From Polynucleobacter corsicus (GTDB lineage: Bacteria; Pseudomonadota; Gammaproteobacteria; Burkholderiales; Burkholderiaceae), in contig NZ_CP061314.1 in the NCBI RefSeq assembly GCF_018688255.1, forward strand, positions 1,426,001-1,490,000: a stretch of 64,000 bases of DNA, in the 5' to 3' direction. Below, in pieces: positions 15,845 to 25,242 of this stretch. The notes beneath the pieces were generated by a model. The model was given only the letters and a program-made list of their open reading frames with translations. It searched no databases and was not told the origin of the DNA. The position numbers were made by a program, and so were the translations under genes. Position 1 is the first letter of the stretch, and every line of letters begins with the position of its first letter.

Positions 15845-16716
15845 GGGCTTCGCTTCACGAGCATTCGCTTGCTCAAAATGACGGTAGAGACAACCAAAAA
15901 AGCAAAGACCATATTCATTAAGGTGATGCGATCATCCAAGAAAAAACTGGAGGCCAGTAGCGTACAAAAAGGCTGGATTAATTGCACTTGGCTGACCCTT
16001 GCAATTCCACCGATGGCAAGACCTTCGTACCAAAAGAAAAAGCCCAAGTACATCGGAAATATACTCAGGTATACAAAGCTTGTCCAAGCAACTACATCAG
16101 CATCCCAATACGATGAAGAAAATGTGAAATACGTTGCCACAATATTAATCGGCAATGAAATCACTAGCGCCCAAGAAATGACTACCCGCGGGTTCATCTT
16201 TCGAGATAACTCTCCGCCTTCTACATACCCAACGCAAGCGCAAATACCTCCCAGTACCAGCAAAATATCTACGTAGGTAAAGCTTCCAGAACTTTTAAGT
16301 AACGCATACATCATCACCAGTGCTGCGCCCAAGATGGATACAAGCCAAAAACCAATCGAGGGGCGCTCCTTGAAACGGATGACTCCAATCACTGTAGTTG
16401 CTAAGGGCATCATCCCTAAAATGACGGCACCATGAGAGGATGAACCCTCTTTCATAGCCAGTGTCGTAAAAATTGGAAATCCAAAAACTACGCCCAGTGC
16501 AATCACAGCAAACTTCACTAAGTCAGTTTTACTGGGAAGTGGCACTTGCTTATACGCAAGATAGCTTAAAGCAACTAAACCGGCTAAGGAAGCCCTACCA
16601 AATGCAATGAAGTAAGGATTGAAGCTTTGAACGGTAATTTTACTTACCGGCAAGGTTAGGCTAAAAACAAGAATGCCAATGAAGCCAATGAGCATTCCCT
16701 TAGTTTCTTTATTCAT
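15841..16716 (-). CDS. EamA/DMT-family membrane transporter
   Basis: This is a 291-residue inner-membrane protein with about ten hydrophobic segments, as expected for the drug/metabolite transporter superfamily with two EamA repeats (about 5-140 and 150-285). The N-terminal FNPYFIAFGRASLAGLVALSYL and the second-repeat FWYEGLAIGGIARVSQVQLIQPF are typical of the family. Family members export or import amino acids, nucleobases or other small metabolites; the substrate here cannot be told. It is a single gene, convergent with DUF1841. Confidence 0.85.
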   Translation of the reverse strand: MNKETKGMLIGFIGILVFSLTLPVSKITVQSFNPYFIAFGRASLAGLVALSYLAYKQVPLPSKTDLVKFAVIALGVVFGFPIFTTLAMKEGSSSHGAVILGMMPLATTVIGVIRFKERPSIGFWLVSILGAALVMMYALLKSSGSFTYVDILLVLGGICACVGYVEGGELSRKMNPRVVISWALVISLPINIVATYFTFSSSYWDADVVAWTSFVYLSIFPMYLGFFFWYEGLAIGGIARVSQVQLIQPFCTLLASSFFLDDRITLMNMVFAFLVVSTVILSKRMLVKRSP

Positions 16717-16830
16717 ATTTACTCTAAGGGTTAAAAATAACTATCCAGGATGTATAGATCTCTTTTCGCTATTTTTTGGTATTGATACTGCCAATAATCC
16801 TTTGGCTACATAGCCCAAAATTTGATGCAA

Positions 16831-17070
16831 TTAGAGCAAGGGTTTAATTTTTTTCACAAAATCCAGGGCCGATGGGCTATCCCCGTGGATGCAAAGCGTA
16901 TCTGCCTGAACTTTAACAATACTGCAATCAACTGTAAGTACCTCGCCATCACGCGCCATTCGCAATGCCTGATCAGCCGCCTCGTCCCCACTCTGAATCA
17001 AGGCATTTTTCTGCGTGCGGGAGACTAGATAGCCCTCAGAGGTATGAATCGCTACTACTTCTATAGACAC
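16831..17070 (-). pseudogene. Remnant of 5-oxoprolinase subunit A (PxpA/LamB-YcsF family), C-terminus only
   Basis: The 79 residues align by eye with the last third of PxpA: EGYLVSRTQKNALI corresponds to the family DGRLVSR segment, and VQADTLCIHGDSPSALDFVKKI is the family C-terminal signature. Full-length PxpA is about 250 residues, so roughly two thirds, including the N-terminal metal-site region, is missing. The open frame starts only 9 bases after the Bug gene stop, and no pxpB or pxpC is next to it. It is most likely a decayed gene left by deletion. A short translated product cannot be excluded because an ATG is present. Confidence 0.75.
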
Positions 17071-17078
17071 TTTCTAGC

Positions 17079-18041
17079 CTAATCTTCTTTCATATTAGCG
17101 CGCTTCACGATTGGCTCTAGCCTTGCCTTTTCATCAGCCAAGAATTTTATGAATGAGGCCCTTGTCCCTGGTGAAGGTTCGATCCCCTGCGGAGTCAAAC
17201 GACTTTGCACTGTAGCCGTTTTGAGGCCCGCATTAATCGCCTGATTCATTTTTTCTAAGATAGCATCAGGCGTACCCTTGGGAGCAAAAACCCCTGCCCA
17301 GTGGCCAATCAACACTTCCGGATAACCCTGCTCCTTGGTTGTTGGTACATTCGGGAGGGCGGCAATTCTTTTATTCCAGGTTGATGCAATTGCCTTTAAT
17401 TTACCGCCTTGGATTTGCGGAATCACAACCACACTAGCTTCTGATGTAGCGTCAACTTGATTAGAGATAACAGCAACCATTCCCTCTGAGCCGCTCTTGT
17501 AAGGAATAATTTCATATTTACCACCTGCTTTTACTTTGAGCATCTCCGCTACAAAATGTGGAGTACTCCCAGTACCAGCAGTAGAGAAATTAAGTCCTTT
17601 TGAATCCTTGGCTAATATGAGCAAATCCTTCATATGATTAATTTTTGAATCTGCCGAGACAACAATAATGGATGGACTAATGGTTAGTAACCCAACCGGG
17701 ACAAGGTCACCCTCCTTATAGGGCATCGATGCCTTGATCATGGGGTTGGTAACAATTCCACCTGCGCTAATAAAAAAGGTATATCCGTCTGGCGCACTCT
17801 TCGCCACAAAATCTGCACCCAATACAGATCCGGCTCCAGGCTTGTTCTCCACAATAATAGGTTGGCCGAGTTGCTTAGAAACCGCCTCCGCAACTACTCT
17901 AGCAACCGTATCATTAGCGCCGCCAGGACCAAAGCCAACGATGAATTTAATAGGATGATTTGGCCAAGGGTCAACGGCAAAAGCCTGCCCTAGGACTAAA
18001 CATAACAATGTCATCAGGGTTAGTTTAGGCAACAGCTTCAT
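17079..18041 (-). CDS. Bug-family (TctC) periplasmic solute-binding protein
   Basis: This is a 320-residue secreted receptor of the Bug family, abundant in Burkholderiales. Its signal peptide is MKLLPKLTLMTLLCLVLGQAFA. Family motifs are WPNHPIKFIVGFGPGGANDTVAR (carboxylate-binding loop), GQPIIVENKPGAGSVLGADFVAKSAPDGYT, and TVQSRLTPQGIEP near the C-terminus. Such receptors bind carboxylates or other small organic acids, feeding tripartite transporters or acting as sensors. No TctA/TctB genes are adjacent. It is followed by the pxpA remnant, so its original ligand may have related to pyroglutamate metabolism, but that is speculation. Confidence 0.9.
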   Translation of the reverse strand: MKLLPKLTLMTLLCLVLGQAFAVDPWPNHPIKFIVGFGPGGANDTVARVVAEAVSKQLGQPIIVENKPGAGSVLGADFVAKSAPDGYTFFISAGGIVTNPMIKASMPYKEGDLVPVGLLTISPSIIVVSADSKINHMKDLLILAKDSKGLNFSTAGTGSTPHFVAEMLKVKAGGKYEIIPYKSGSEGMVAVISNQVDATSEASVVVIPQIQGGKLKAIASTWNKRIAALPNVPTTKEQGYPEVLIGHWAGVFAPKGTPDAILEKMNQAINAGLKTATVQSRLTPQGIEPSPGTRASFIKFLADEKARLEPIVKRANMKED

Positions 18042-18061
18042 TTTTTATTTCCTCTTAAATC

Positions 18062-18847
18062 CTACCAAGGCAAAGCTGGTAGTACCGGCTTTAAACCTGT
18101 CTTTTGAATAGCTGGGACTGCTTTAGTTGATGCTAAAAACTGGATGAAATCTTTAGCTTCCTCAAGATTTTTCGCGCTACTAGTAATGCCTGCAGAAAAT
18201 AGAACAGTCTTTTGCGCCTCTGGTGGCAACTCACCAATGTAATCTACTCCGGGAATCGGCAGCAGCTCACTCACTTGCTGGAAGCCCAAATCTGCCTCTC
18301 CTCTGGCTACAACTGATGCCACTCTCTCGCTATAAATTTTCCTCGCTGTTTTATCCATCTGCTCAGAAATTCCCATTCTTGGAAAAAGCTCAGTGGATAA
18401 ATAAACGCCACTGGCACTTGCCGAATAGGCTATTGACTTCGCATTAAGTAACGCTAATTTAAGTCCAGCCATAGTACTAATATCAGGCTTAGGTGCGCCA
18501 ACTCTCACTACCCCTCCCATTACTGAGGCCACTAAATCTACTCGAAGTCCCGGCTGAAGTGCACCACTTTTTATAAAACTCTCTAGAGCAGGTGCCGCTA
18601 GAATTAAGATATCAAACTGTTCGCCTTTAGCCAATCTAGAAGGGATAGAGTCAGGCGCAACCCCCATGGATGATCCATAAGAAATAATCACTTTATTGGA
18701 GGATTGTTTTTCATACTCAGGGGCTAGCTCTTTTAACGCCTCAGCAAATGCGCCTGAGGTAATTACCTGAATATCTGCGGCATACGAAGTCGGAATCAGC
18801 AATATGCCAATCACAAATATCAGGAAATAGGACCGTATTTTGCTCAT
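18062..18847 (-). CDS. ModA-like periplasmic substrate-binding protein
   Basis: This is a 261-residue secreted protein with a signal peptide (through TSYAADIQVIT, cleavage near residue 23). The fold resembles molybdate-binding ModA: GAFAEALKELAPEYEKQS, then FDILILAAPALESFIKSGAL, and a second lobe with IAYSASASGVYLSTELFPRMGI. The C-terminal AKDFIQFLASTKA segment is typical of the family. No ModB/ModC permease or ATPase gene is adjacent, so it is an orphan and molybdate specificity is not established. It lies 20 bases upstream of the Bug gene on the same strand and 6 bases after the HIT gene, suggesting a small transcription unit. Confidence 0.8.
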   Translation of the reverse strand: MSKIRSYFLIFVIGILLIPTSYAADIQVITSGAFAEALKELAPEYEKQSSNKVIISYGSSMGVAPDSIPSRLAKGEQFDILILAAPALESFIKSGALQPGLRVDLVASVMGGVVRVGAPKPDISTMAGLKLALLNAKSIAYSASASGVYLSTELFPRMGISEQMDKTARKIYSERVASVVARGEADLGFQQVSELLPIPGVDYIGELPPEAQKTVLFSAGITSSAKNLEEAKDFIQFLASTKAVPAIQKTGLKPVLPALPW

Positions 18848-18853
18848 CAGTTT

Positions 18854-19294
18854 TTAAAAGAGAGTAGCGATAGCGGCCCTAACAGCCCCAGGAAGCTCTA
18901 GTGCTTTTTGTCTTCTTGTTTCTAGTACAGCTTCTTTTACTTCTTGAGTTCTTTTAGACCAAGCTGATCCTGGAAAGAAAGCATCGTCTTGATACCTTGG
19001 GATGACATGCCAATGTATGTGAGGAACCATATTGCCTAAGGCTGCAATATTGACCTTATCTGGACACATCACATGCCTTACCGCCTCCTCTACAGCAAAG
19101 ACTAGCGACATCAGATGTTCGCGCTCACCATGACTTAGATCTGTCATTTCAGCGACATGGTGATTCCAAATCACACGGCAAAAGCCAGGCAAATCAGGAT
19201 CATTCACCAAGATAACTCGGCAGTCATCTCCACGCCAAATCAACTGGCCCTCTTCAGGCTTAAGCTCTTCTTTACAGAGTACGCAATTAGTCAT
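18854..19294 (-). CDS. HIT-domain hydrolase
   Basis: This is a 146-residue histidine-triad protein. The catalytic motif HIHWHVIPRY (H-x-H-x-H-x-x) lies near residues 96-105. An N-terminal CVLCKEEL could bind metal. HIT enzymes hydrolyse nucleoside phosphoramidates or dinucleotides; which substrate applies here is unknown. It ends 6 bases before the ModA-like gene, and aceA upstream is separated by about 110 bases. Confidence 0.9.
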   Translation of the reverse strand: MTNCVLCKEELKPEEGQLIWRGDDCRVILVNDPDLPGFCRVIWNHHVAEMTDLSHGEREHLMSLVFAVEEAVRHVMCPDKVNIAALGNMVPHIHWHVIPRYQDDAFFPGSAWSKRTQEVKEAVLETRRQKALELPGAVRAAIATLF

Positions 19295-19407
19295 GGGAAG
19301 AATGTAAACGAAAACGGCACCTAAGTCACCCTTATGGGGTAATTTAGATGCCGCGACAGTAAGGGTGGATTCTTTTACTGTTTTATTACGAAGTACTTAG
19401 GGAATGC

Positions 19408-20706
19408 TTAGTGAAACTGCTCTTCTTCTGTGGAGCCAGTCAATGCAGTTACTGAAGACTTACCTCCTTGAATCACAGTAGTAACATCATCGAAGTAACC
19501 AGTGCCCACTTCCTGCTGATGCGATACGAATGTATAACCACGATCACGAGCAGCGAATTCTGGCTCTTGCACTTTCTCAATGTAGGCAGTCATACCGCGC
19601 TTCATGTAGTCCTGAGCCAAGTCGAACATGTTGTACCACATCGAATGAATACCAGCCAAAGTAATGAACTGATACTTGTAACCCATGGCACCTAATTCGC
19701 GCTGGAACTTCGCAATCGTTGCGTCATCCAAGTTTTTCTTCCAATTAAAAGATGGTGAGCAGTTGTAGGCCAACATCTTGCCTGGGAACTTCGCACGAAT
19801 TGCTTCAGCGAACTTACGAGCAAAATCTAAGTCTGGTGTACCGGTTTCACACCACACCATATCAGCATAGGCGGCGTATGCCAGGCCACGGGAGATCGCT
19901 TGATCTAAGCCTTTACGTGTTTTGTAAAAGCCCTCTGGGGTCCGCTCACCAGTCAAGAATGGTTTGTCATTTGCATCGTAATCCGATGTCAACAAGTCAG
20001 CAGCTTCAGCATCGGTACGAGCCAAGATGATGGTTGAAACACCCATTACGTCAGCAGCCAAACGAGCAGAAATCAATTTCTGTACTGACTCGGCTGTAGG
20101 CAACAATACTTTACCTCCCAAGTGACCGCACTTCTTAACAGAAGACAATTGGTCTTCGAAGTGAACGCCAGCTGCACCCTGCTTGATCAATGCTTTACTG
20201 AGTTCGAATGCATTCAATACACCGCCGAAGCCTGCTTCAGCATCGGCAACGATGGGAGCGTAATATTCGATATAGCCAGCATCGCCTTTATTAACACCCT
20301 TAGATGTTTGGATTTCATCAGCACGTTGGAATGAGTTATTAATACGCTCAACCATTTTCGGAACTGAATCTACTGGATACAAGGATTGGTCTGGATACAT
20401 CGCTGCAGAAGTGTTACCGTCAGCAGCAACCTGCCAACCTGACAGGTAAATTGCTTGAACACCAGCCTTAACCTGTTGCATTGCTTGACCACCAGTCAGG
20501 GCACCTAAACAGTTAACGTACGCTTCGTTATTTACCAGCTCCCAGAGACGCTCTGCGCCATGCTTAGCTAAGGTGTATTCAATCTTCAATGAGCCACGAA
20601 GACGGACAACGTCTTCAGCCGTGTATCCACGAGTAATACCTTTCCAGCGTGGATTGGTATCCCAGTCTTTTTGTAGTGCTGCGATTTCTGCTTTGCGATC
20701 TGCCAT
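19408..20706 (-). CDS. aceA: Isocitrate lyase
   Basis: AceA cleaves isocitrate to glyoxylate and succinate, the entry to the glyoxylate shunt for growth on acetate or fatty acids. The 432-residue protein has the catalytic loop SVKKCGHLGGKVL with the active-site Cys, the metal-binding YYAPIVADAEAGFGG, and YNCSPSFNWKKNL. It starts at ATG 20706 with GGGAGA upstream. Malate synthase is not in the window. The 280-base upstream region is AT-rich and is the likely site of regulation. Confidence 0.97.
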   Translation of the reverse strand: MADRKAEIAALQKDWDTNPRWKGITRGYTAEDVVRLRGSLKIEYTLAKHGAERLWELVNNEAYVNCLGALTGGQAMQQVKAGVQAIYLSGWQVAADGNTSAAMYPDQSLYPVDSVPKMVERINNSFQRADEIQTSKGVNKGDAGYIEYYAPIVADAEAGFGGVLNAFELSKALIKQGAAGVHFEDQLSSVKKCGHLGGKVLLPTAESVQKLISARLAADVMGVSTIILARTDAEAADLLTSDYDANDKPFLTGERTPEGFYKTRKGLDQAISRGLAYAAYADMVWCETGTPDLDFARKFAEAIRAKFPGKMLAYNCSPSFNWKKNLDDATIAKFQRELGAMGYKYQFITLAGIHSMWYNMFDLAQDYMKRGMTAYIEKVQEPEFAARDRGYTFVSHQQEVGTGYFDDVTTVIQGGKSSVTALTGSTEEEQFH

Positions 20707-20958
20707 GTTTTTCTCCCTAAGTTAAGCCAGTACATCGAATATTGAGACACTCAGTACAGACAATGAAGTCTTATGTCTTATATAAGAGTTTAAGTACTTG
20801 GAGAAAGCATGCAAGAACTATTTCAGTATTGATTGAAAATAATTAGTTCAATAAATTCAATTACTTAAAAATAATTTTTTATATTATGAAATATGAATTC
20901 AGGCGATGAAATAATGCCTTAGTTGGAATGTTGCACTGCATTTTGCGTATGGGAATGA

Positions 20959-20977
20959 CTTTTCACATTGTGAAAAG
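20959..20977. repeat. Perfect 9-bp inverted repeat between aceA and the MFS gene
   Basis: CTTTTCACA, one central base, TGTGAAAAG. It lies 11 bases downstream of the MFS gene stop and about 250 bases upstream of aceA. There is no T tract on either strand directly after it, so it could be a protein-binding operator or a weak terminator. The rest of 20707-20988 is AT-rich, with no gene seen. Confidence 0.5.
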
Positions 20978-20988
20978 AAGGAGATCTT

Positions 20989-22227
20989 CTAGATAGCCTT
21001 GGGAGTGCTGATGCTCGACACCTTAAATCCAGTCAAAATAATCATGAGCTGGAGAAGAGCCACGCCAATAAATAAGAGCTTTGGCAATCCCACATCCAAG
21101 AAGATTCCAAAGATCAGTGGGCTTAGGGCGGCGCCCAAATCAATACCTGAATACACAATACCGTACACCCTGCCCGATGAGCCGGAGGGTGTTGCAGAGC
21201 GAATCATCAAGTCACGGGATGGCGCCGCTATTCCCAAGCCAAGTCCAATCACAATGAAAGCCATGATGATTAATTCCACAGGCACTAAACCTGAAGCAAT
21301 TAAAAGGCCCATGACGATGTTCACAGTGAAGCACATTGTAATAATGCGCTCAGGCACTTTTAATTTAGTGGCCAAGTAGCCGCCCAGTAACATTCCTCCT
21401 GCACCACCCAAAGACATGAGCGTTAAATAATAATTACCAGAGCTCACGGCAATATCGTAGATTTTAAAAAGCGCAGTTGGGGCAAAGGATTGCAAGCCGG
21501 TAGTGGCAGCCATGCTAAAGAAAAAGAAAATCCAGCAAAGCCAAACAACAGGCAGCTTCAGAAAAGCAAAAGTACTCATGGGTGCGCCACCGGGATTGTT
21601 CGCAAGATGAGTAGCCTCTGATTCATCCCGCCTTGCCTGCACATCATCTACTAAACGGGCCCGACTCACCCAGAGCGTCGCCAGAATCAGTACCTCTAGT
21701 ACTGCGGCAGATAAAAACGCAATACGCCAATCTGCCATGGTGGTTATAGCCACCATGAATGCTGGAGCAGCAGCCCAGCCGATATAACCCGTTACGCCGT
21801 GAATGGAATAAGCGTAAGGCAAATTCGGCGGAGAAATTTTGTGATTAATCAGCGTGTAATCCACTGGATGGAAAACGCCATTTCCACATCCCGCAATTAC
21901 CGCACCCAGCACCAACATGGCGTAACCATTACTTTGTGAGTAAGTGAGTGCAGCCAACCCTAGTAAGGCCACGCCAGCAAACAAGACAGGGCGAGAGCCA
22001 ATACGGTCTACTAAAAATCCAGATGCCGCCTGAACAACACAAGAGACCACAAAGAAGATGGTCATCAGCAAGCCCAGCTCAGCATAGTTAAAACCGAACT
22101 CGGCTTTCAACCATGGGAACATGGGCGGCAGAATTAAATGAAAGAAATGGGAGCTACCGTGAGCCAGGCTAATGAGACCAACAACCCGGACATCACTAGC
22201 GCGCCTCATTTTTATGGCGTCAGTCAT
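20989..22227 (-). CDS. MFS transporter
   Basis: This is a 412-residue major facilitator superfamily protein with about twelve hydrophobic segments. Family signs are the loop between helices 2 and 3 (GFLVDRIGSRPVLFAG) and the SLAHGSSHFFHLILPPMFPWL start. A cytoplasmic central loop (RARLVDDVQARRDESEA) separates the two halves. The GSSHFFH N-terminus resembles the fosmidomycin-resistance/FsR-like group, but substrate cannot be assigned. A strongly hydrophilic partner gene is not adjacent. It is 48 bases from clpB on the same strand, so co-transcription is possible. Confidence 0.88.
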   Translation of the reverse strand: MTDAIKMRRASDVRVVGLISLAHGSSHFFHLILPPMFPWLKAEFGFNYAELGLLMTIFFVVSCVVQAASGFLVDRIGSRPVLFAGVALLGLAALTYSQSNGYAMLVLGAVIAGCGNGVFHPVDYTLINHKISPPNLPYAYSIHGVTGYIGWAAAPAFMVAITTMADWRIAFLSAAVLEVLILATLWVSRARLVDDVQARRDESEATHLANNPGGAPMSTFAFLKLPVVWLCWIFFFFSMAATTGLQSFAPTALFKIYDIAVSSGNYYLTLMSLGGAGGMLLGGYLATKLKVPERIITMCFTVNIVMGLLIASGLVPVELIIMAFIVIGLGLGIAAPSRDLMIRSATPSGSSGRVYGIVYSGIDLGAALSPLIFGIFLDVGLPKLLFIGVALLQLMIILTGFKVSSISTPKAI

Positions 22228-22275
22228 GTACTGAGTTTACTGGTACAGGCATATTCCTGCTGATTTGTTGATGGG

Positions 22276-24870
22276 TTACTTGCTAAAGCTGAAATCGCCG
22301 TTCTGATCAACGCCCACAGGAACAGTGTCCTTAGGGCCAAACTTACCTTCCAAGATCATCTTGGAAACTGGGTTCTCGATATATTGTTGAATTGCACGCT
22401 TGAGTGGCCTTGCTCCAAATACAGGATCAAAACCGACTTCCGCAATCTTGCTTAAAGCAGCATCGCTCACATCCATCTGCATATCGATCTTAGCCAAACG
22501 ATCTGACAAGTTCTTGAGCAAGATCTTCGCGATATTGGCGATATTGCCTTTATCCAAACCATGGAAAACAACGATCTCATCAATCCGGTTTAAGAACTCA
22601 GGGCGGAAATGACCCTTTAGCTCTTCAAATACCGCCTCTTTAATCTCTAACTGCTTCTTACCGACCATGGACTGAATGAGATGTGAGCCAATATTGCTAG
22701 TCATCACAATCACGGTGTTCTTAAAGTCTACGGTACGACCTTGACCATCCGTTAGTCGGCCATCGTCCAATACTTGCAAGAGCACATTGAAGACATCCGG
22801 ATGCGCTTTTTCAATCTCATCAAACAAGATAACGCTATATGGATGACGACGTACTTGCTCAGTGAGGTAACCACCCTCTTCGTAGCCTACATAGCCTGGA
22901 GGCGCACCGATTAAACGGGCAACGCTATGCTTCTCCATAAACTCGCTCATATCAATACGAATGAGGTGATCTTCACTATCAAATAAGAATCCAGCTAAAG
23001 CCTTACAAAGCTCAGTCTTACCAACGCCAGTAGGCCCCAAGAATAAGAATGAACCGTAAGGGCGATTCTCTTCAGAAAGACCTGCACGGGAGCGACGGAT
23101 AGCATCAGATACCGCGCGAATAGCCTCTTCTTGGCCCACTACGCGTTGATGCAATAACTCTTCCATCTTGAGTAACTTATCGCGCTCACCCTGCATCATC
23201 TTCGATACTGGAATTCCTGTAGCGCGGGATACCACCTCGGCAATTTCTTCTGCGCCAACTTGGGTACGTAAGAGCTTATTCTTCACTACGCCATCTTTAC
23301 TTCCTTTTGCCTCGGCTGCCGCAGCGGCCTTCAGCTTTGCCTCGAGCTCAGGTAATTTTCCGTATTGCAATTCCGCAACTTGCTCCAGCTTTCCCTCGCG
23401 CTGTAACTTATTGATATCAGCGCGGACTTTTTCGATCTCCTCTTTGAGATGAGCGGCGCCTAATACAGCACCTTTTTCCGCTTTCCAGATTTCCTCTAAA
23501 TCAGCATACTCAGCACCCAAGCGCTTGATCTCATCTTCAATTAAGCCAAGACGTTTTTGCGAGGCCTCATCTTTTTCCTTCTTCACTGCTTCACGCTCAA
23601 TCTTGAGTTGGATCAGACGACGCTCCAGCTTATCCATGACCTCTGGCTTGGAATCAATCTCCATCCGAATGCGTGAGCCAGCCTCATCAATCAGGTCGAT
23701 GGCCTTATCTGGCAAGAAACGATCGGTGATATAGCGATGCGATAGCTCTGCTGCTGCCACGATGGCTGGGTCAGTGATCTCAATACCATGGTGCAGCTCA
23801 TAACGCTCTTGTAAACCGCGCAAGATGGCAATAGTCGCCTCTACGCTAGGCTCCTCCACCATCACTTTTTGGAAGCGGCGCTCAAGTGCAGCATCCTTCT
23901 CGATGTATTTGCGGTATTCATCTAGAGTGGTTGCGCCGATGCAATGCAATTCACCACGTGCCAGAGCAGGTTTGAGCATATTGCCGGCATCCATTGCGCC
24001 ATCACCCTTACCAGCGCCTACCATCGTATGAATCTCATCAATAAAGATGATCGTTTGGCCTTCGTCCTTGGCAACGTCACTGAGAACCGCCTTGAGTCGC
24101 TCCTCGAATTCACCACGGTACTTAGCACCCGCTAGCAACAAAGCCATATCCAATACGAGGACGCGCTTGTTCTTGAGGGTTTCAGGAACTTCTCCATTGA
24201 CGATACGCTGGGCTAAACCCTCAACAATCGCAGTCTTACCAACACCTGGCTCACCAATAAGGACCGGGTTGTTCTTACCGCGACGTTGCAGAATCTGAAT
24301 GGTGCGACGAATCTCATCATCACGACCAATCACAGGATCGAGCTTACCCATGCGAGCCCGCTCAGTTAAATCAATGGTGTATTTCTTTAGGGCCTCACGT
24401 TGACCTTCGGCATCTGCACTATTCACTGACTCTCCTCCGCGCACTAAATCAATAGCTGCTTCTAACGATTTACGATTTAAACCATTCTCACGAGCAATCT
24501 TGCCAAGCTCACCTTTATCATCGGCCACTACCAGCAAAAATAACTCACCAGCAATAAATTGATCATTACGCTTATTGGCTTCTTTTTCACATAAGTTGAG
24601 CCAATTACTTAAATCACGACCTACCTGAACCTCGCCACTAGTGCCCTGCACTTCTGGGAGATTGGCAATGAGTTTCTCAGTTGCCTTTTCAAGGCCAGGT
24701 ACGTTGACGCCAGCGCGCGTCAATAAACTCTTGGCACCACCATCTGAGTCACGCAGCATTGCTAGTAGCAAATGGGCTGGCTCGATATATTGATTGTCTT
24801 TTGCCAAAGCAAGACTTTGCGCCTCACTGAGCGCCTCTTGAAACTTCGTAGTTAATTTATCTATCCTCAT
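22276..24870 (-). CDS. clpB: Disaggregase chaperone ClpB
   Basis: ClpB is a 864-residue Hsp100 ATPase that, with DnaK, rescues aggregated protein after heat shock. The order is: Clp N-domain (1-145), first AAA+ module with Walker A GEPGVGKTAIVEG, a coiled-coil middle domain (about 410-525, rich in E/K/R heptads), then second AAA+ module with GPTGVGKTELCKAL and the C-terminal D2-small domain. The VFGARPLKRAIQQYIENP segment is typical. A sigma-32-like promoter lies about 50 bases upstream. Confidence 0.97.
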   Translation of the reverse strand: MRIDKLTTKFQEALSEAQSLALAKDNQYIEPAHLLLAMLRDSDGGAKSLLTRAGVNVPGLEKATEKLIANLPEVQGTSGEVQVGRDLSNWLNLCEKEANKRNDQFIAGELFLLVVADDKGELGKIARENGLNRKSLEAAIDLVRGGESVNSADAEGQREALKKYTIDLTERARMGKLDPVIGRDDEIRRTIQILQRRGKNNPVLIGEPGVGKTAIVEGLAQRIVNGEVPETLKNKRVLVLDMALLLAGAKYRGEFEERLKAVLSDVAKDEGQTIIFIDEIHTMVGAGKGDGAMDAGNMLKPALARGELHCIGATTLDEYRKYIEKDAALERRFQKVMVEEPSVEATIAILRGLQERYELHHGIEITDPAIVAAAELSHRYITDRFLPDKAIDLIDEAGSRIRMEIDSKPEVMDKLERRLIQLKIEREAVKKEKDEASQKRLGLIEDEIKRLGAEYADLEEIWKAEKGAVLGAAHLKEEIEKVRADINKLQREGKLEQVAELQYGKLPELEAKLKAAAAAEAKGSKDGVVKNKLLRTQVGAEEIAEVVSRATGIPVSKMMQGERDKLLKMEELLHQRVVGQEEAIRAVSDAIRRSRAGLSEENRPYGSFLFLGPTGVGKTELCKALAGFLFDSEDHLIRIDMSEFMEKHSVARLIGAPPGYVGYEEGGYLTEQVRRHPYSVILFDEIEKAHPDVFNVLLQVLDDGRLTDGQGRTVDFKNTVIVMTSNIGSHLIQSMVGKKQLEIKEAVFEELKGHFRPEFLNRIDEIVVFHGLDKGNIANIAKILLKNLSDRLAKIDMQMDVSDAALSKIAEVGFDPVFGARPLKRAIQQYIENPVSKMILEGKFGPKDTVPVGVDQNGDFSFSK

Positions 24871-24920
24871 TTTTAAGTCCTATCTACTCTATCTATTTTT
24901 ATATGTTTATATCTATAGAA

Positions 24921-24947
24921 TATAGGGGTATTCTGCAGAATTTCAAG
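24921..24947 (-). promoter_or_regulatory. Sigma-32-type heat-shock promoter of clpB
   Basis: On the minus strand, CTTGAAA (24941-24947), then 12 bases, then CCCCTATA (24921-24928). This closely matches the E. coli RpoH consensus CTTGAAA-N13-15-CCCCATNT. It is 51-77 bases upstream of the clpB start codon, which is a normal distance. Confidence 0.8.
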
Positions 24948-24984
24948 TCTGTTAGACCTCTTTTTAAGCGAATTAATCCCTATT

Positions 24985-25227
24985 TTGACCTGGCTTGTTT
25001 ACCTCTTAGAGTGCTCTGATGGCAGCTATTACGCTGGCATTACAAACCGCCTAGAACATCGTTTAGCAGCTCATAATTCAGGGGAAGGCGCTCGTTATAC
25101 GAGGGCTCGCAGACCAGTAATCCTTTTAGCAAGCCAAGAGCACCCAGATCGATCTGAGGCGTCTAAAGCTGAGGCTAGATTGAAGAAATTACCAAGATCA
25201 GAAAAGCTAGGGTTTTTTAAAGCTTAG
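24985..25227 (+). CDS. GIY-YIG domain protein (YhbQ/UPF0213-like)
   Basis: This is an 80-residue single-domain GIY-YIG protein. The motif is seen as LVYLLECSDGSYYAGITNRLEHRLAAHN, followed by GARYTRARRPVIL and a C-terminal EARLKKLPRSEK. Members of this small family have weak nuclease activity in vitro and an unclear role in DNA repair. The start is probably the TTG at 24985, because no ATG or GTG precedes the family N-terminus (TWLVYLLEC). It lies between clpB (divergent, sharing the promoter region) and the convergent exonuclease gene. It lacks a linked partner. Confidence 0.88.
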   Translation: MTWLVYLLECSDGSYYAGITNRLEHRLAAHNSGEGARYTRARRPVILLASQEHPDRSEASKAEARLKKLPRSEKLGFFKA

Positions 25228-25242
25228 GTTTTAAGTGGCGAT

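Noticed and set aside
19316..19381. Imperfect hairpins between the HIT and aceA genes as an aceA terminator
   Set aside because: Stems have a mismatch or no T tract on the minus strand, so termination cannot be supported.
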